Source: Bimastos eiseni (Eukaryota > Annelida > Clitellata > Crassiclitellata > Lumbricidae). From it: DNA of 64,000 nt. Positions 45,404-56,168 of the stretch are shown here, piece after piece. Position 1 is the first letter of the stretch. Each line of letters begins with the position of its first letter. Both the position numbers and the translations under genes were made by a program. The notes below the pieces were generated by a model, which was given only the letters and a program-made list of their open reading frames with translations, was not told the origin of the DNA and ran no database searches. The stretch lies in assembly GCA_959347315.1 (NCBI GenBank), contig OY365815.1, forward strand, positions 17,633,709 through 17,697,708. The letters are read 5' to 3'.

Positions 45404-45870
45404 TGGCTGATTGGTTAGAGCGATCGGCCCGTAACATTCAGTGTGCGCTGAGTGAGCGGGTTCGACCCTCGTCCCAGACGTCACTGTGTGAGTTCATGTG
45501 TTTGTATGTGTGTCTGTGTGCGTTCATGTGCGTACGTGTGTTATCAATGCGTTGCTTTGGCTTAATTCCCGATGGGGCGTCGAGGTCCCACTCGTCGATT
45601 AACTATTGGATTGCGACAACAGACGCCCTCACCTCCTCCTTTAACTCCTTTCCAAACCAACCTCCCGTCACCCTCCTACCTGTTCAATTCACCACCATTG
45701 CCACGACCTCTCTGCCACAAAGGATGCTGTTGCAGCGGATGAGTTTGGCTCGTCTTCTGCGATGCCAAGCAGGTGCCTCGCAGGGCTTTCCTCTGAAGGG
45801 CGGTTCTCGTGGAGGCTCTGATTGTCAGACTACGTCAGGTGCAGCATCAAATGTTGCCACTTTGTTGTAA
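45404..45870 (+). mobile_element. tRNA-derived SINE
   Basis: The A-box TGGCTGATTGGTTAGAGCG and B-box GGTTCGACCC (45459-45468) are correctly ordered and about 55 bp apart, a polymerase III promoter derived from a tRNA. The 5' end abuts a (TA)n run. The body and 3' end are uncertain. Not a functional tRNA: no acceptor stem pairing was found. Confidence 0.6.
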
Positions 45871-46019
45871 TCCTGTCCTGAACTTTGCTTGACATACAGC
45901 AATGCTTTCAAGGTAATTTATATACTACTAACAGATTCATACGTCTAAACTAAAACTTAACTAGCATACATGCATGCACACAAGTATACAAATGTAATTA
46001 CATGAATTGCATACATACT

Positions 46020-46110
46020 AATGTGTGTGTACATATATATGCACATGCATGCAGGTAGATATACATACATGCATACATACATACACACACATACATGCAT
46101 ACATATATGC
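46020..46110. repeat. (CATA)n/(TG)n microsatellite
   Basis: Short runs of 'acatacatgcatacatac', again creating Cys/Tyr/Met-rich artefact frames. Confidence 0.85.
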
Positions 46111-46310
46111 ATGCAGTAAACCAACATACACGCACTGGCATATATGCCATACCAACCCTACTATGCTGCACAGACGGAGGCTTAGCGCACATCTAATTCA
46201 GAATCCACGTCAATTCACCTATTAAAAGCTGCAAGATATATATATATATATATTGTATATATATAGCGCGATTTTCCTATACTATGCGCCATAGAAATAG
46301 TCATGCACGC

Positions 46311-46605
46311 TTACATGCAATATATACATGCAATATATACATGCAATATATACATGCAATATATACATGCAATATATACATGCAATATATACATGCAATA
46401 TATACATGCAATATATACATGCAATATATACATGCAATATATACATGCAATATATACATGCAATATATACATGCAATATATGCATGCAATATATTCATGC
46501 AATATATACATGCAATATATGCATGCAATATATTCATGCAATATATACATGCAATATATACATGCAATATATGCATGCAATATATACATGCAATATATAC
46601 ATGCA
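46311..46605. repeat. 13-bp satellite ATGCAATATATAC
   Basis: About 22 tandem copies, mostly identical, with 'atatatg' and 'atatattc' variants in the right third. The unit lacks stop codons in all six readings, so long repetitive frames (period 13 residues) open on both strands. Confidence 0.97.
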
Positions 46606-47079
46606 TGTGTCATGGTCGTGCACAAAAACATTGAAATCGCGCTTTTAATAGTCTCTAAAATTCGCTGCCGTCTAACCATGACGTTTCACCATTCCATGTC
46701 TTTCTTATTTACCTTACTTTACCCTACCACTTCTTGGCATTACCACTTTCCCTCTCAAGTCCATTTACCTTCTCCTACCCCGAATGATTTCGCCATCTTC
46801 CTCCGCTCGTTGTCTGCTGCGGCAGCTGCTGCGTCAAACAGGACGCTGCATGCCACTGGGCTTTAATAGATGCTGGCGAAAGCGCCAAGTGTCATCACGA
46901 GGATGCATCGTTCAGCTCCAGTGAAGGAACCGAGTGCGTACAATGTATTGGCAGCAGTTGCTACTTAGTCACTTTACGCGGATTTTGCGACAGGAGGCAA
47001 GAACGGGCAGATGGTATAGCCACTTAGAAGCGACGTTAGGTTACGTTCACGTTAAAAATGTTAGTGCAGTAACTAGGCT

Positions 47080-47270
47080 TTTATTCTGCAGATTAATTTT
47101 TTTCATTCAGATTAGATTTCCTTCAGATTACAAGCCACAAGGATTAGACTTTATTCAGATTAAGTGTAATTCAGTTTAGAAAATATTCAGATAAGAGATA
47201 ATTCAGATGACTTTCCGATTAGTTTACATTCAGATTAAAATTTTATTAGTTTAGATTTTACCGTTCAAGA
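47080..47270. repeat. Degenerate ATTCAGATTA repeats
   Basis: Multiple irregularly spaced 'attcagatta' words ('tcattcagattagat', 'tattcagattaag', 'cattcagattaaa'). Confidence 0.6.
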
Positions 47271-47739
47271 AGTATGCTATTAGCTGTACAAGTAAGTCAG
47301 AATTTATGAAGTTTCTATTTAAATAGATTCAGGTAAAATTGTTGCAATGTTATCGTTTCAAATCAGATTCGATTAGATTGTGTGTTTGACCTTAAAAGTG
47401 CATCTAAACGGGGCAGAACACAGATTACTTTCCGAGTTGATTATAAATATTATGTGATCAGATTAGTTGTTTAGTTGTGCGACTGATGCATCGGTAATGA
47501 ATCCTATTGGATTATAAAGGATTAAGAGTGCAATCGGTTGTTCAATCTGCACTAATCAGCGACGTCATTATTACTGCAATCATCATAGAATGGCGCTACT
47601 TAAATCTCCGCTTAAATTATATTCTTACTTGATAGCCTGTGACTATGCACGACGACGTATATACATCAAACGTCTGTGCATTTAATTTCAGCCGTCGAAC
47701 CCTAAATGATAGATCAGATGGAATAGCCTAGCGCTATAT

Positions 47740-48195
47740 TGAATTGCGGAATTTTATTACATCAAATGATGAATTGCAAAGCATAACGTTCATTGCGTTG
47801 CGGAATTGTAGTGTATTAAATGACGTATTACTTAGCATGACGTTGCATAACATTGCGGAGTTACGCTGCATTAAATGACGTATTACGTAGCATGACGTCG
47901 CATTGCATTACAGAATTACGATTAATCAAACGTTACATAGTGCTGCAATGCCTTACAGAATAATATTTAATTAAAATTAATCACGCATAGCTTTACACAA
48001 CGTTACATTTCCTGACAGAATTACATTGCATTAAGTGACGGATAACGTTACATCACTTTACATTGTATTACATAATTACTTTGCATTAGATGACAGATAA
48101 CGTTGCATAACGTTACATGGCATTACATAATTATTTAACGTCATATAACGTCAAGTGCATTGCGTTATAGAATCACGTTGCATTAAATGACGGAG
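47740..48195. repeat. Degenerate ~55-bp minisatellite upstream of the GPCR gene
   Basis: About eight diverged units sharing 'gcattacagaattac', 'tgcattaaatgacg' and 'taacgttgcataacg'. Spacing of the 'gcggaatt/cagaatt' word is 54, 54 and 56 bp. Ends about 130 bp before the receptor start codon. Confidence 0.75.
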
Positions 48196-48324
48196 ATACT
48201 TTCTCGACGAAACCTCGTAGGCAGTATGACTCTATAACTAGACAGCGCTCTCAATTTGGCCTCTGACCTGTTTGCTATAGCTGACGGCTTGAACCTTGAC
48301 CTGCCGATGGTAAGACGTAATTAG

Positions 48325-50046
48325 ATGAACATCTGCGTCGCAATCGGAATCTGTCTTCCGGTAAATCCCGATCGCAACATGTCCTACGACGAGAACCTCA
48401 CTTCCGGCCTGGTTGACTGGACCATTCGGCGGGCCATCAAGAGGTGGTACAACGTCACGGGGGTCAATCGGACCCTCGAGCACGTCTCAACCTTCGATCG
48501 AAACCTCTACCAGACAACGGTAGTCTGGCCAACAGAAGTCGTTGTCAGGGTGATCACTATTGTCGTCATTATGGCTCTGACGTTGCTAGGCAACACGTCG
48601 CTCATCGGCGGCATATGTTGCTATGCCAGCCTTCGACGCAAGAGGGTCAGCATCTTCCTCGTCAACTTGGCCATCGCTGACCTCATGGTCTGCGCCGTCA
48701 CCATGACAACAGAGATCTTCTTCGTCGCCTTTGGTGAATGGATCCTGGGAGGCGTCGCCTGTAAGCTCGTCGTCTACGGGCAGATCGTTACACTGGCTTC
48801 CACGACGTTCCTACTGACGGCAATGAGCATCGATCGTTACCAGGTTCTCGTCGAGCCCCTCAAGTCCCTTCGAGGCCAGCCGAAGGTCAGGCGCAAGGTT
48901 CAGGTGGCCTGGCTCCTTGCGTTCATCTTCGCCACTCCGCAGCTGTTCATCTTCGTCGAGACGGAGGAGACGGTTGCTGAGAGGACGGTTCGCGCATGCA
49001 GGAGCAAGGGCTACAGCCAGGAGTGGCAGCGCAAGGTCTACTTCTCCTTCCTCACTGCCTACATCCTCGTCATTCCAACGGCCATCATGTCCTTCTGCTA
49101 CCTCAACATCATCCGAACAGTCTGGATGCGAGCAGGTGGTCGTGACGTCGATCAGCCACGTGTTCATTTCGTCACCAGTCGTAGGGAGGTGCGCGGATCC
49201 GCCGCCGTTGAGTCCACCGTCCCGTCGCCTCTCCGCAACCTCAAAGGCAGCGTCAGAGCACGCCAGTCGGCCGTCAGCTTTGGCATTCCGAATCGCGTGG
49301 TATCGTCGTCGAAGCGGAACGTCATAAAGATGACCCTGTCCGTCATACTTGGCTTCCTCGTGTGCTGGACGCCGTATTTCGTCGTCAGTCTGTTGAGGAT
49401 TTTCAGTCACTACCGCATCCGACTGACGCACGTGCTGTCCGTCTGTGAGATAATGGCGATGGCCCACAGTGCACTCAATCCTCTCCTCTACGGCATCTTT
49501 AGCACGCGGACACTGCGCATCGCTGTTGGGCATCTCTTCTGTAGGTTAACCAGGCGTCGAATCCACAACGTCTCGCCGGATTCGATCTCACTCTCCGAAT
49601 TCAACCAGGCACCTCTCCTCTGGCACCGAGGCACCACCACTGCTGCTAATCGCCCATTCTACAGGACTTTCGTCTCATCTGGGAAATCTGCTCTCGTAAA
49701 CTCAGGGAGGCAAATCTATTCGTCCGGTGATCAGCGCAGAGGGACGCAGTGCATGAGCGAAACGAACTCGAGTCGAGGCAGTCAGGGTGCCACGAAGGAT
49801 GTTCCAGCCGTCGAAGAAGCTGCGCGGAGACGGACCAACAGCCGCGAGCACAGCTCGGTGCCCGAGGAGGCTTCGAGCAGACTCGGGGAACCGTCATGGT
49901 ACCGACCACAGTCCACTTGCGACGGGTGTGATGCGTACTTCTCAGTCCAGACCCACGAAGGAAGACAGTATCTCGTACGACATAACTACAGTGCCAGCCA
50001 GAGGGGAGACCTCGCTTATTCGAAGGACTCAAGGACGCAAGAATAG
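48325..50046 (+). CDS. Class A peptide GPCR (vasopressin/NPS/CCAP-receptor-like)
   Basis: An intronless 573-residue plasma-membrane receptor. The N-terminus has four sequons (N18, N24, N43, N48). Canonical class A residues are present: N90 in TM1, NLAIAD with D119 in TM2, C146 paired with C225 in loop 2, D170-R171-Y172, W196, P251, CWTP at 347-350 and NPLLY at 385-389. Intracellular loop 3 (about 268-332) is basic, and C406 after helix 8 may be palmitoylated. The Ser/Arg-rich tail of about 165 residues is long. 'LLTAMSIDRYQVLVEPLK' and 'CWTPYFVVSLLRIF' resemble receptors for NPS, CCAP and vasopressin/GnRH-type peptides; the ligand is unknown. ATG48325 is the first in frame. ATG48379 is an alternative and would remove 18 residues. 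Confidence 0.93.
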   Translation: MNICVAIGICLPVNPDRNMSYDENLTSGLVDWTIRRAIKRWYNVTGVNRTLEHVSTFDRNLYQTTVVWPTEVVVRVITIVVIMALTLLGNTSLIGGICCYASLRRKRVSIFLVNLAIADLMVCAVTMTTEIFFVAFGEWILGGVACKLVVYGQIVTLASTTFLLTAMSIDRYQVLVEPLKSLRGQPKVRRKVQVAWLLAFIFATPQLFIFVETEETVAERTVRACRSKGYSQEWQRKVYFSFLTAYILVIPTAIMSFCYLNIIRTVWMRAGGRDVDQPRVHFVTSRREVRGSAAVESTVPSPLRNLKGSVRARQSAVSFGIPNRVVSSSKRNVIKMTLSVILGFLVCWTPYFVVSLLRIFSHYRIRLTHVLSVCEIMAMAHSALNPLLYGIFSTRTLRIAVGHLFCRLTRRRIHNVSPDSISLSEFNQAPLLWHRGTTTAANRPFYRTFVSSGKSALVNSGRQIYSSGDQRRGTQCMSETNSSRGSQGATKDVPAVEEAARRRTNSREHSSVPEEASSRLGEPSWYRPQSTCDGCDAYFSVQTHEGRQYLVRHNYSASQRGDLAYSKDSRTQE

Positions 50047-52440
50047 ACCCGCCTGTGAATATATGGGCGAGGTCACTAGAGTTTAGATCGGTAATTGATC
50101 CACAAAGAATCAGATCTGTTCGAGATAAAGGTTTCGAGTAATAGCAGAACAGAGAATGGATAGAACAATTTCTGGATTAATCGGAGAGGATTGGCAATGA
50201 ATATTCGTCGTCGGAAATTGCATGAATCTGAAACTGGAAAATGTGTCAAAAACTTACATGTGAATTTGAACCTCTTTAATCGAGGCAGCCTTTGATCCCA
50301 CGATCTCTTAAACATGCGTTGAACATTCCGAAGGATTTGGACGAGGTCATTACTGTTTAAGAATTCTATGCAAGCCATTTTCTCTCGCAAAACCACCTGC
50401 GAATGTAGGCTTATCCATATAGACACACTGTTAGGGCTCTCCGTGGTTTCAATGATTCTGAAGACTACGATGGATCGAATTGATGACCTGAATGACTTTA
50501 GGTAGGTCATCGAGAGATGTTTGTTTTGTTTCTCTATACGCGCCTGTATTGCTCAGATTACACTTTTTGTCTTGACAAGTCTATCACTGTGAGTTCAAAT
50601 GCTCTAAACTCTGGAAGCCAAACAAGATGCATAGGACATTGTGTGTTGCATATAAATATAAGCTGTCTGCTTTCACTTTATGTATACATGATATTCTGCA
50701 CCATCAAAAGCGCTAACGACAAAAGAACAATTCGCAGGAAGGTTCATACTAATGGCATGTTATATATGAACAAATGATATAAATGTATATATATATTATC
50801 TTCGTTTAATTAAATCCAACTGACACAACGCAGTAAGTTACAAGACGTCAATGTTAGTAGTTCCGAGACCAAGATCGAGAAGTCCAAGACCGGGTGGTCC
50901 CAGACCAAGACCAAGACCGAGGGTCCGAGGCCAAGACCAAGACCGATACTCCTTTTTATAAACAATTCAATTTATTAAGACGCTAAAACGGAATAACACG
51001 CTTAAAACATTAATTTTATTGCTGAAGAATACTAATCTTAATAATGGTCCAGAAGACTGTTTTACCCGCTAGTCTGAACTTTTGCGGGTTCAGCCCTAGG
51101 TTTCGACCTGAGAATATCGCACTATAAATCACTTACAGTAGCCAATACAATAGGTTATAAATAAGTCATCTAGACAAGTAGATTGGCGTTCCGTTTGAAT
51201 GGTGTAGGGCTGTAGGCCTACTTGTACTCGGAATTTTAGGTTAACAGTGACTGACCGTGGCCGACCACATAATAATAAGATTGTTCCAAAACCTTTAAAT
51301 TTATTAAAGCATATTTTGAAATGGCTGGTTCCGTTGCAAATGCACTTTTTTCTCATAGTAACTTGTATATAAAGATGGTCAGCACGTCATAAATCGAGTC
51401 TAGCATAAACACCTGGTGTCTCTAATAATTGAAAATAACCAGCAAATATCAAAGAAATTGCTGTGATACGGCAAATGACCAAGAACGCTGACTTAAGACA
51501 GCGATCAATCCCAAGACCATTCTTTTAAGACCAAGACCAAGACCGACGCAGTCGAGACCAAGACCAAGACCGATGGTCCCAGACCAAGACCAAGACCAAG
51601 ACCGATGTCTTCGAGACCAAGACCAAGACTCCAGTTTTCCGACCTCGAGACCGTCTCGAGACTAAGACCGCGGTCTCGAGACCACATCCCTGTTGTACAT
51701 GGGTCCAATTCATGACCCGACCCACCCCCACCCATTGAAGATGGACCCGACCCAATGTCTAGAGCCAAATATTTGACCCGACCTGAACCATGACGTACAT
51801 GACCCGATCCGACCCGGCCCGCCTTTAGTGCTAATTTCACTAATAATATTTATCGTCAAATTCTAATGTCGTCAAACACAGTACAGTCAGACCGCCATAT
51901 ATAATCATAATATTGATTTTTGAAGACGTTTATTCCAGTTAGTTTGGCCTAAACTTACTTTCTCCATAAATATATGCAAAAGAATTCTAGTTATTATTGG
52001 ATACGTAAGATTGCCTCCTTAGCTAACGCACACGCTTGTAATAAATGCCCTGACCTTTCGTATTTTCATAAATTCATGAGAAATTATTCCACACGACAGC
52101 TTGAGCCGAGTTCGGTAAAAAAAGGAACAAATCCGGTGTTACCCTACGTTTCTACGCGAATTCCTTCGCCATATTCAATTTTTCATTTGATTGTAACTGA
52201 TCAACATTATGAATATTTTTTTAATAAGCGTTCAGATACAGCTGAAAACGTAGGCCCATCCCAGAACGCGTTTTTCCCATTTGGCGCTAAGTATTGTTAA
52301 AAAGAGTCGACAGATTTCAACGAATTCGTCGAAAATCTGGCAACATCTCAATCAAATGGTTTGAAACCAAGACCAAGACCGATGTATTCGAGACCAAGAC
52401 CAAGGCATAAAATGCAAAGGCCTCCTCCACCTTCTTCTCT
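50047..52440. other. Intergenic with hAT-like subterminal repeat clusters
   Basis: Clusters of 'gaccaagaccaagaccgatg' lie at about 50860-50955, 51520-51690 and 52360-52405. The sequence 'gagaccacatccctg' near 51694 is, reversed, CAGGGATGTGGTCTC, a typical hAT-type end. The matching left end was not identified with confidence. No gene seen. Confidence 0.5.
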
Positions 52441-52446
52441 GCAGCA

Positions 52447-52489
52447 TCAATCAAAGTTAGCAATCGTACCGATTGCTAACTTTGATTGA
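52447..52489. repeat. Perfect 20-bp inverted repeat with 3-nt loop
   Basis: Arms 52447-52466 (TCAATCAAAGTTAGCAATCG) and 52470-52489 are exact complements separated by TAC. The resulting hairpin is very stable for so AT-rich a region. Confidence 0.95.
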
Positions 52490-52789
52490 CGTTGATATTC
52501 CGAAGTTGTCTTCACGTGATTCATGACGCGTCACGCGATTCCTAGAACTTAAACGCACGATTAAATAGCTATAGCAAATATCATGGGCCATAATTGTCTA
52601 ACTAATCCTTTTTACCGTGTACTAGAATTCTTTTACTAGTCATAATGTTCGTTTAGGTTGAGGCTGATGAATGTCCGCGCGCATTTATGGTGAATTTATG
52701 GCACCTTTGACGGGATTAGGTTTACTTGGGACGCATTTCTCGGGACTCATTTGTCGTGGACGCGTTTGACGGAACACGCATGCGTAGAC

Positions 52790-52925
52790 CTACATATGCA
52801 TATATATATATACATAAAATATATATAAAATCATATTCTTAAGTACATCCTATACATATATATATATACTTTTATGGACAGTATCATATGCTTACATATA
52901 CATATATATATACATATTATACATA
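52790..52925. repeat. (TA)n/(CATA)n microsatellites
   Basis: 'catatatatatatacat' runs in three blocks. Confidence 0.85.
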
Positions 52926-52979
52926 TGTCTATAATTGAGCATTTTATAGCTCCTCCTTCTTTTCTTACTCAAGTTCTCA

Positions 52980-53320
52980 TCTCATGCTTTTTCTCCTCCT
53001 CCATCTTCTCTGCAGCATCAATTTTTTCTCATACAATCCCTTCTCTTTCTCCTCCCTCCTCTACTCCTCTCCCTCCATAACCTTTTTATTTTCCCACTCC
53101 TGTTCCCGCTGCTCCTCGTCCTATTCCTTCTCCTTCTGCTCCTCCTCCCTATGCTCTTCCTCCTGTTGCTATTCCTCCCTCTGCTCTTCCTCCCTTGCAG
53201 TTCCTCCCTCAGAACTTCCTCCCTTGTTATTCCTCGGAGTTTCCTCCCCAGAGTCCTCCCTCTGCTCTTCCTCCTAATCCTATTCCTCCCTCTGCTCTTC
53301 CTCCTGTTGCTATTCATTAG
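52980..53320. repeat. TCC-rich low-complexity tract
   Basis: Strongly pyrimidine-biased strand with repeated 'cctccctctgctcttcctcc' units about 36 bp apart in its right half. Open frames on both strands here are Ser/Leu- or Arg-rich artefacts. Confidence 0.8.
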
Positions 53321-53469
53321 AAATGTTATGTGTTCAGGATAATAGGTCTACTATACAAGTCTGTAATGCACATTAGTCACGTTGTACGCGGTCGCTGCAC
53401 CATAGGCTGTTAAGTGATCATAGATATGAAGTACGCCGTCAAGTATCAAAGTGTCAAAACTAAAGGTGT

Positions 53470-53560
53470 GGCGTTCGTGGCTACCTACCTGCGAATAGAC
53501 CTGTTTGGTAGCTACGTTTAGCGCCTTCGAGAGGTTCTTATAAGGCGCTATATATAAATA
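53470..53560 (+). mobile_element. SINE/LINE 3' tail fragment
   Basis: 'gtggctacctacctgcgaat' and 'gaggttcttataaggcgcta' followed by 'tatataaatag' match the general form of the SINE tail near 36640-36690. The head is missing. Confidence 0.35.
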
Positions 53561-53814
53561 GTCTAATACATATATACAAAGACTGATTACATTACATAGA
53601 GTAAGCTTTTAATCCGCTTACTGGATCAGATCTGATAAAATCGTATTAGTTAATTGATCCAATCATATATGATTAAACTGAATCGGATAAACTTTGCAGA
53701 TCCTGTTAGCTACATGAATATGATACCGCGTATATGGTGAGCTATAACCTATAAAGCAACATGGGCGACGATCTCATGCGTTGAACTTAGCTACTGCTTG
53801 AACTTCGGTAGTGC

Positions 53815-53885
53815 CTCCTGCTGAAGCCTGGATAAAGAAGGTGGGTGACGCTAATGATTTTCGTTTTAAGGCGAAACTACTAAAA
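53815..53885 (+). repeat. Dispersed repeat, family R1 fragment
   Basis: 'gaagcctggataaagaaggt', then 'gacgctaatgattttcgttt', a diverged partial copy of the 42018-42112 unit. Confidence 0.5.
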
Positions 53886-54531
53886 CCATCTCCCGCGTTG
53901 TTCCACCTGGCGCTGAAGCCATTCGGTTGCTGTCATTCTTCACTAATTCGCCCAAAGACGTATCGAATGAAGCCCAACTGAAGCCCAATTGAAGGCGGCG
54001 GATCAGACTCACTTAAACGACGGACGAGAGTTTACTGAAGGCTACTAGCAAACTTAACGCAGCTCGTCGTTAAATTGTTAGTAACAATCAGAACTAAGAG
54101 TGTGCTGGCGTGTGTGTGTGTATGTATGTGTGTGTGTGTGTGTATTTGTGTAAGTGAGTCTGTGTACCCGCTGTATCTGCTCTAGCCTGTGATTTAGGCC
54201 TAAAATGACTTGCATCAGATATTGATGATGCTTGTGCATTTATTGCTGGCAGTTAAGCTCAGTGGGCGCAGTGCCAAAGACGTCACTGCTTGTTGCGCAC
54301 CGACATGATGGTCACCAATTCCACCAGTAGCTCAATGGACCAAATATCGTAACTGTTTGTTTTTTGTATGTATGTCTGATTTGCTAGTAGCCTTCAGTGC
54401 GTTTGCAAGCGGTTCAATAAAGTACCTACTTACCTACTTACTTATGTTGGCCAATACCGTAACTAATTTCATTCAGCTGATAAGAAATGCTGTTTGTTGA
54501 GTCAAGCAGACTAATAGTTTTATCGGTACGT

Positions 54532-55317
54532 GACGTTTTGGTGCAGGACGTTTTGGCGCAGGACGTTTTGGCGCAGGACGTTTTGGCGCAGGACGTTTTG
54601 ACGCAGATCTTTGATACAATAATATTGTATATTATGTATTACATAAATATATTATATGGCAATCTACACTTTAGTGTCGTAAATTATTCCACATGGCAAA
54701 TCAGGATAAGTCTCGGAAGCGTCGGTAGTAGAAGAGGTATCGGTGAAAAGAATCATGTTTGACTAGAAACTGGGATAAATGGAAAGGATTCTGTTAATCT
54801 GGGAGCTGGATTGACAAAAATAATCGTGTTTAAATGGAAGCTGAATTGACTAAAATAATCATACGTAAATGGATTCCAGATTGATGAAAATAATCATGCT
54901 TAAATGGAAGCTGGATTGATAAAATAATCATGCTTAAATGGAAGCTGGATTGATGAAAAATAATGCCATTTAATTTGAAGCAAGATTGATAAAGGGATTG
55001 TGACTAACAGGGTTAGCTCATATCCATCCCGCTTCCATTTAAGCATAATTCTCTTCGTCATTCCAGTTCCCAGTTAAGCATAATTATTATCATCGATCAT
55101 GCTTCGTGTTACATTATCTATTGTATCAGACATCTGCGCCAAAACGTCCTGCGCCAAAACGGTGCTGCGCCAAAACGGCGCTGCGCCAAAACGGCGCTGC
55201 GCCAAAACGGCGCTGCGCCAAAACGACTGCGCTAAAATGGTCGCGCCAAAACGGCTACGCCAAAATGTTCTGTGCCAAAACGTCCTGTGCCAAAACGGCT
55301 ATGCCAAAACGTCCTGC
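54532..55317. mobile_element. Foldback-type element with tandem-repeat arms
   Basis: Left arm: five head-to-tail copies of GACGTTTTGGCGCAG (54532-54606). Right arm (about 55134-55317): about twelve copies of the complement CTGCGCCAAAACG with 15-17-bp spacing. Complementarity continues inward ('gatctttgatacaata' versus 'ttgtatcagacatc'). The interior holds a second inverted pair: about five copies of 'aaatggaagctggattga' at 54777-54985 and complementary 'cttccatttaagcataatt' at 55030-55085. No coding sequence. Confidence 0.85.
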
Positions 55318-55443
55318 TCCGTAGTTTTATACGTTTTAAAATGACATCAAACAGTTCTGGATGTAGAATTATATCGCTTATATTCGTTCGGACTTATAAT
55401 TGCGATGCATGATGAACTGATACGATATCAGATTATCATCCTA

Positions 55444-55674
55444 ATTAAGACTGTCAACGGGTGCTCGGGTACCCGCCCGAGACTGACTGCCCGGGCAATG
55501 AAGTCGGTTCTCTGGTTCCTGATATTCTGTTAAAATGCGCAATTCTCTACATTTCCTAACAAAATGTCCGCGCGGTCGGATACACGGGTACCCGCTCCGT
55601 TTGTCGACGGGTACCCGGGCCGTGGGTCGGCGGGTACCTGGGCCGCGATTTCAAAATTATTTGACAGCCTTAAT
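55444..55674. mobile_element. Short DNA transposon with ATTAAGRCTGTCAA ends
   Basis: The ends ATTAAGACTGTCAA and, inverted, ATTAAGGCTGTCAA (13 of 14) bound 231 bp rich in 'gggtacccg' words in both halves. No ORF. Confidence 0.65.
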
Positions 55675-56017
55675 CGTAACCAGGTCCGAGACATGACAGA
55701 AGTGGCGAGGAACGGCCATTTGACGCCGAAAGTTGAAGGACAATTCTGTGGTTGATTCCGAACATATATGTAGAACTGCTGTGGAATCCACTTCGAGACC
55801 AAACTGTAACACAGAACCATTGATATATGACGGATTCAGCTTAAATGGAGTGTAGAGTAAGTCTCAGACAAGAGTGGATCAGATTGATATTTGGTGTCTA
55901 TTTTAAGATTATTTTTGTCCGATTCTGTTTCTTTCCGACTTCAGCAGTGTGTCTTCATCTGTTCGTTTGAAACAGTTTATATTACTCTTTCATTCTTTTG
56001 ATCTGATCAAATCGAAT

Positions 56018-56160
56018 CAGAGGCGGCGAACCCGGGTGGTCGAGGGGGGCACGTCCCATCTCCTTTTACAGAAGGGTCACAATATACGTGTGTCGCCCCC
56101 CACATTTCCTACCCCTGTCATTGAGTGTCCCCCACCTGTCAAACGAAATCGCCGCCTCTG
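56018..56160. mobile_element. 143-bp hAT MITE with perfect 8-bp target duplication
   Basis: Inverted ends CAGAGGCGGCGA, flanked by AATCGAAT on both sides (56010-56017 and 56161-56168). It is one of the cleanest transposon insertions here, so probably recent. Confidence 0.9.
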
Positions 56161-56168
56161 AATCGAAT

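Noticed and set aside
45404..45475. tRNA gene
   Set aside because: A- and B-boxes are present but no cloverleaf acceptor pairing was seen; the context is that of a SINE.
45027..45870. 256-codon plus-strand frame
   Set aside because: It crosses a (TA)n run and a SINE and has no domain.
46282..46866. Several overlapping Ile/Tyr/Met/Cys-rich proteins on both strands
   Set aside because: All are products of the 13-bp satellite or adjoining DNA.
48811..49533. 240-codon minus-strand frame
   Set aside because: It is the antisense shadow of the GPCR, created by its high GC codon bias; no domain is visible.
54532..55317. CRISPR-like array of short repeats
   Set aside because: Repeats abut without unique spacers and are inverted between arms; this is eukaryotic foldback DNA.
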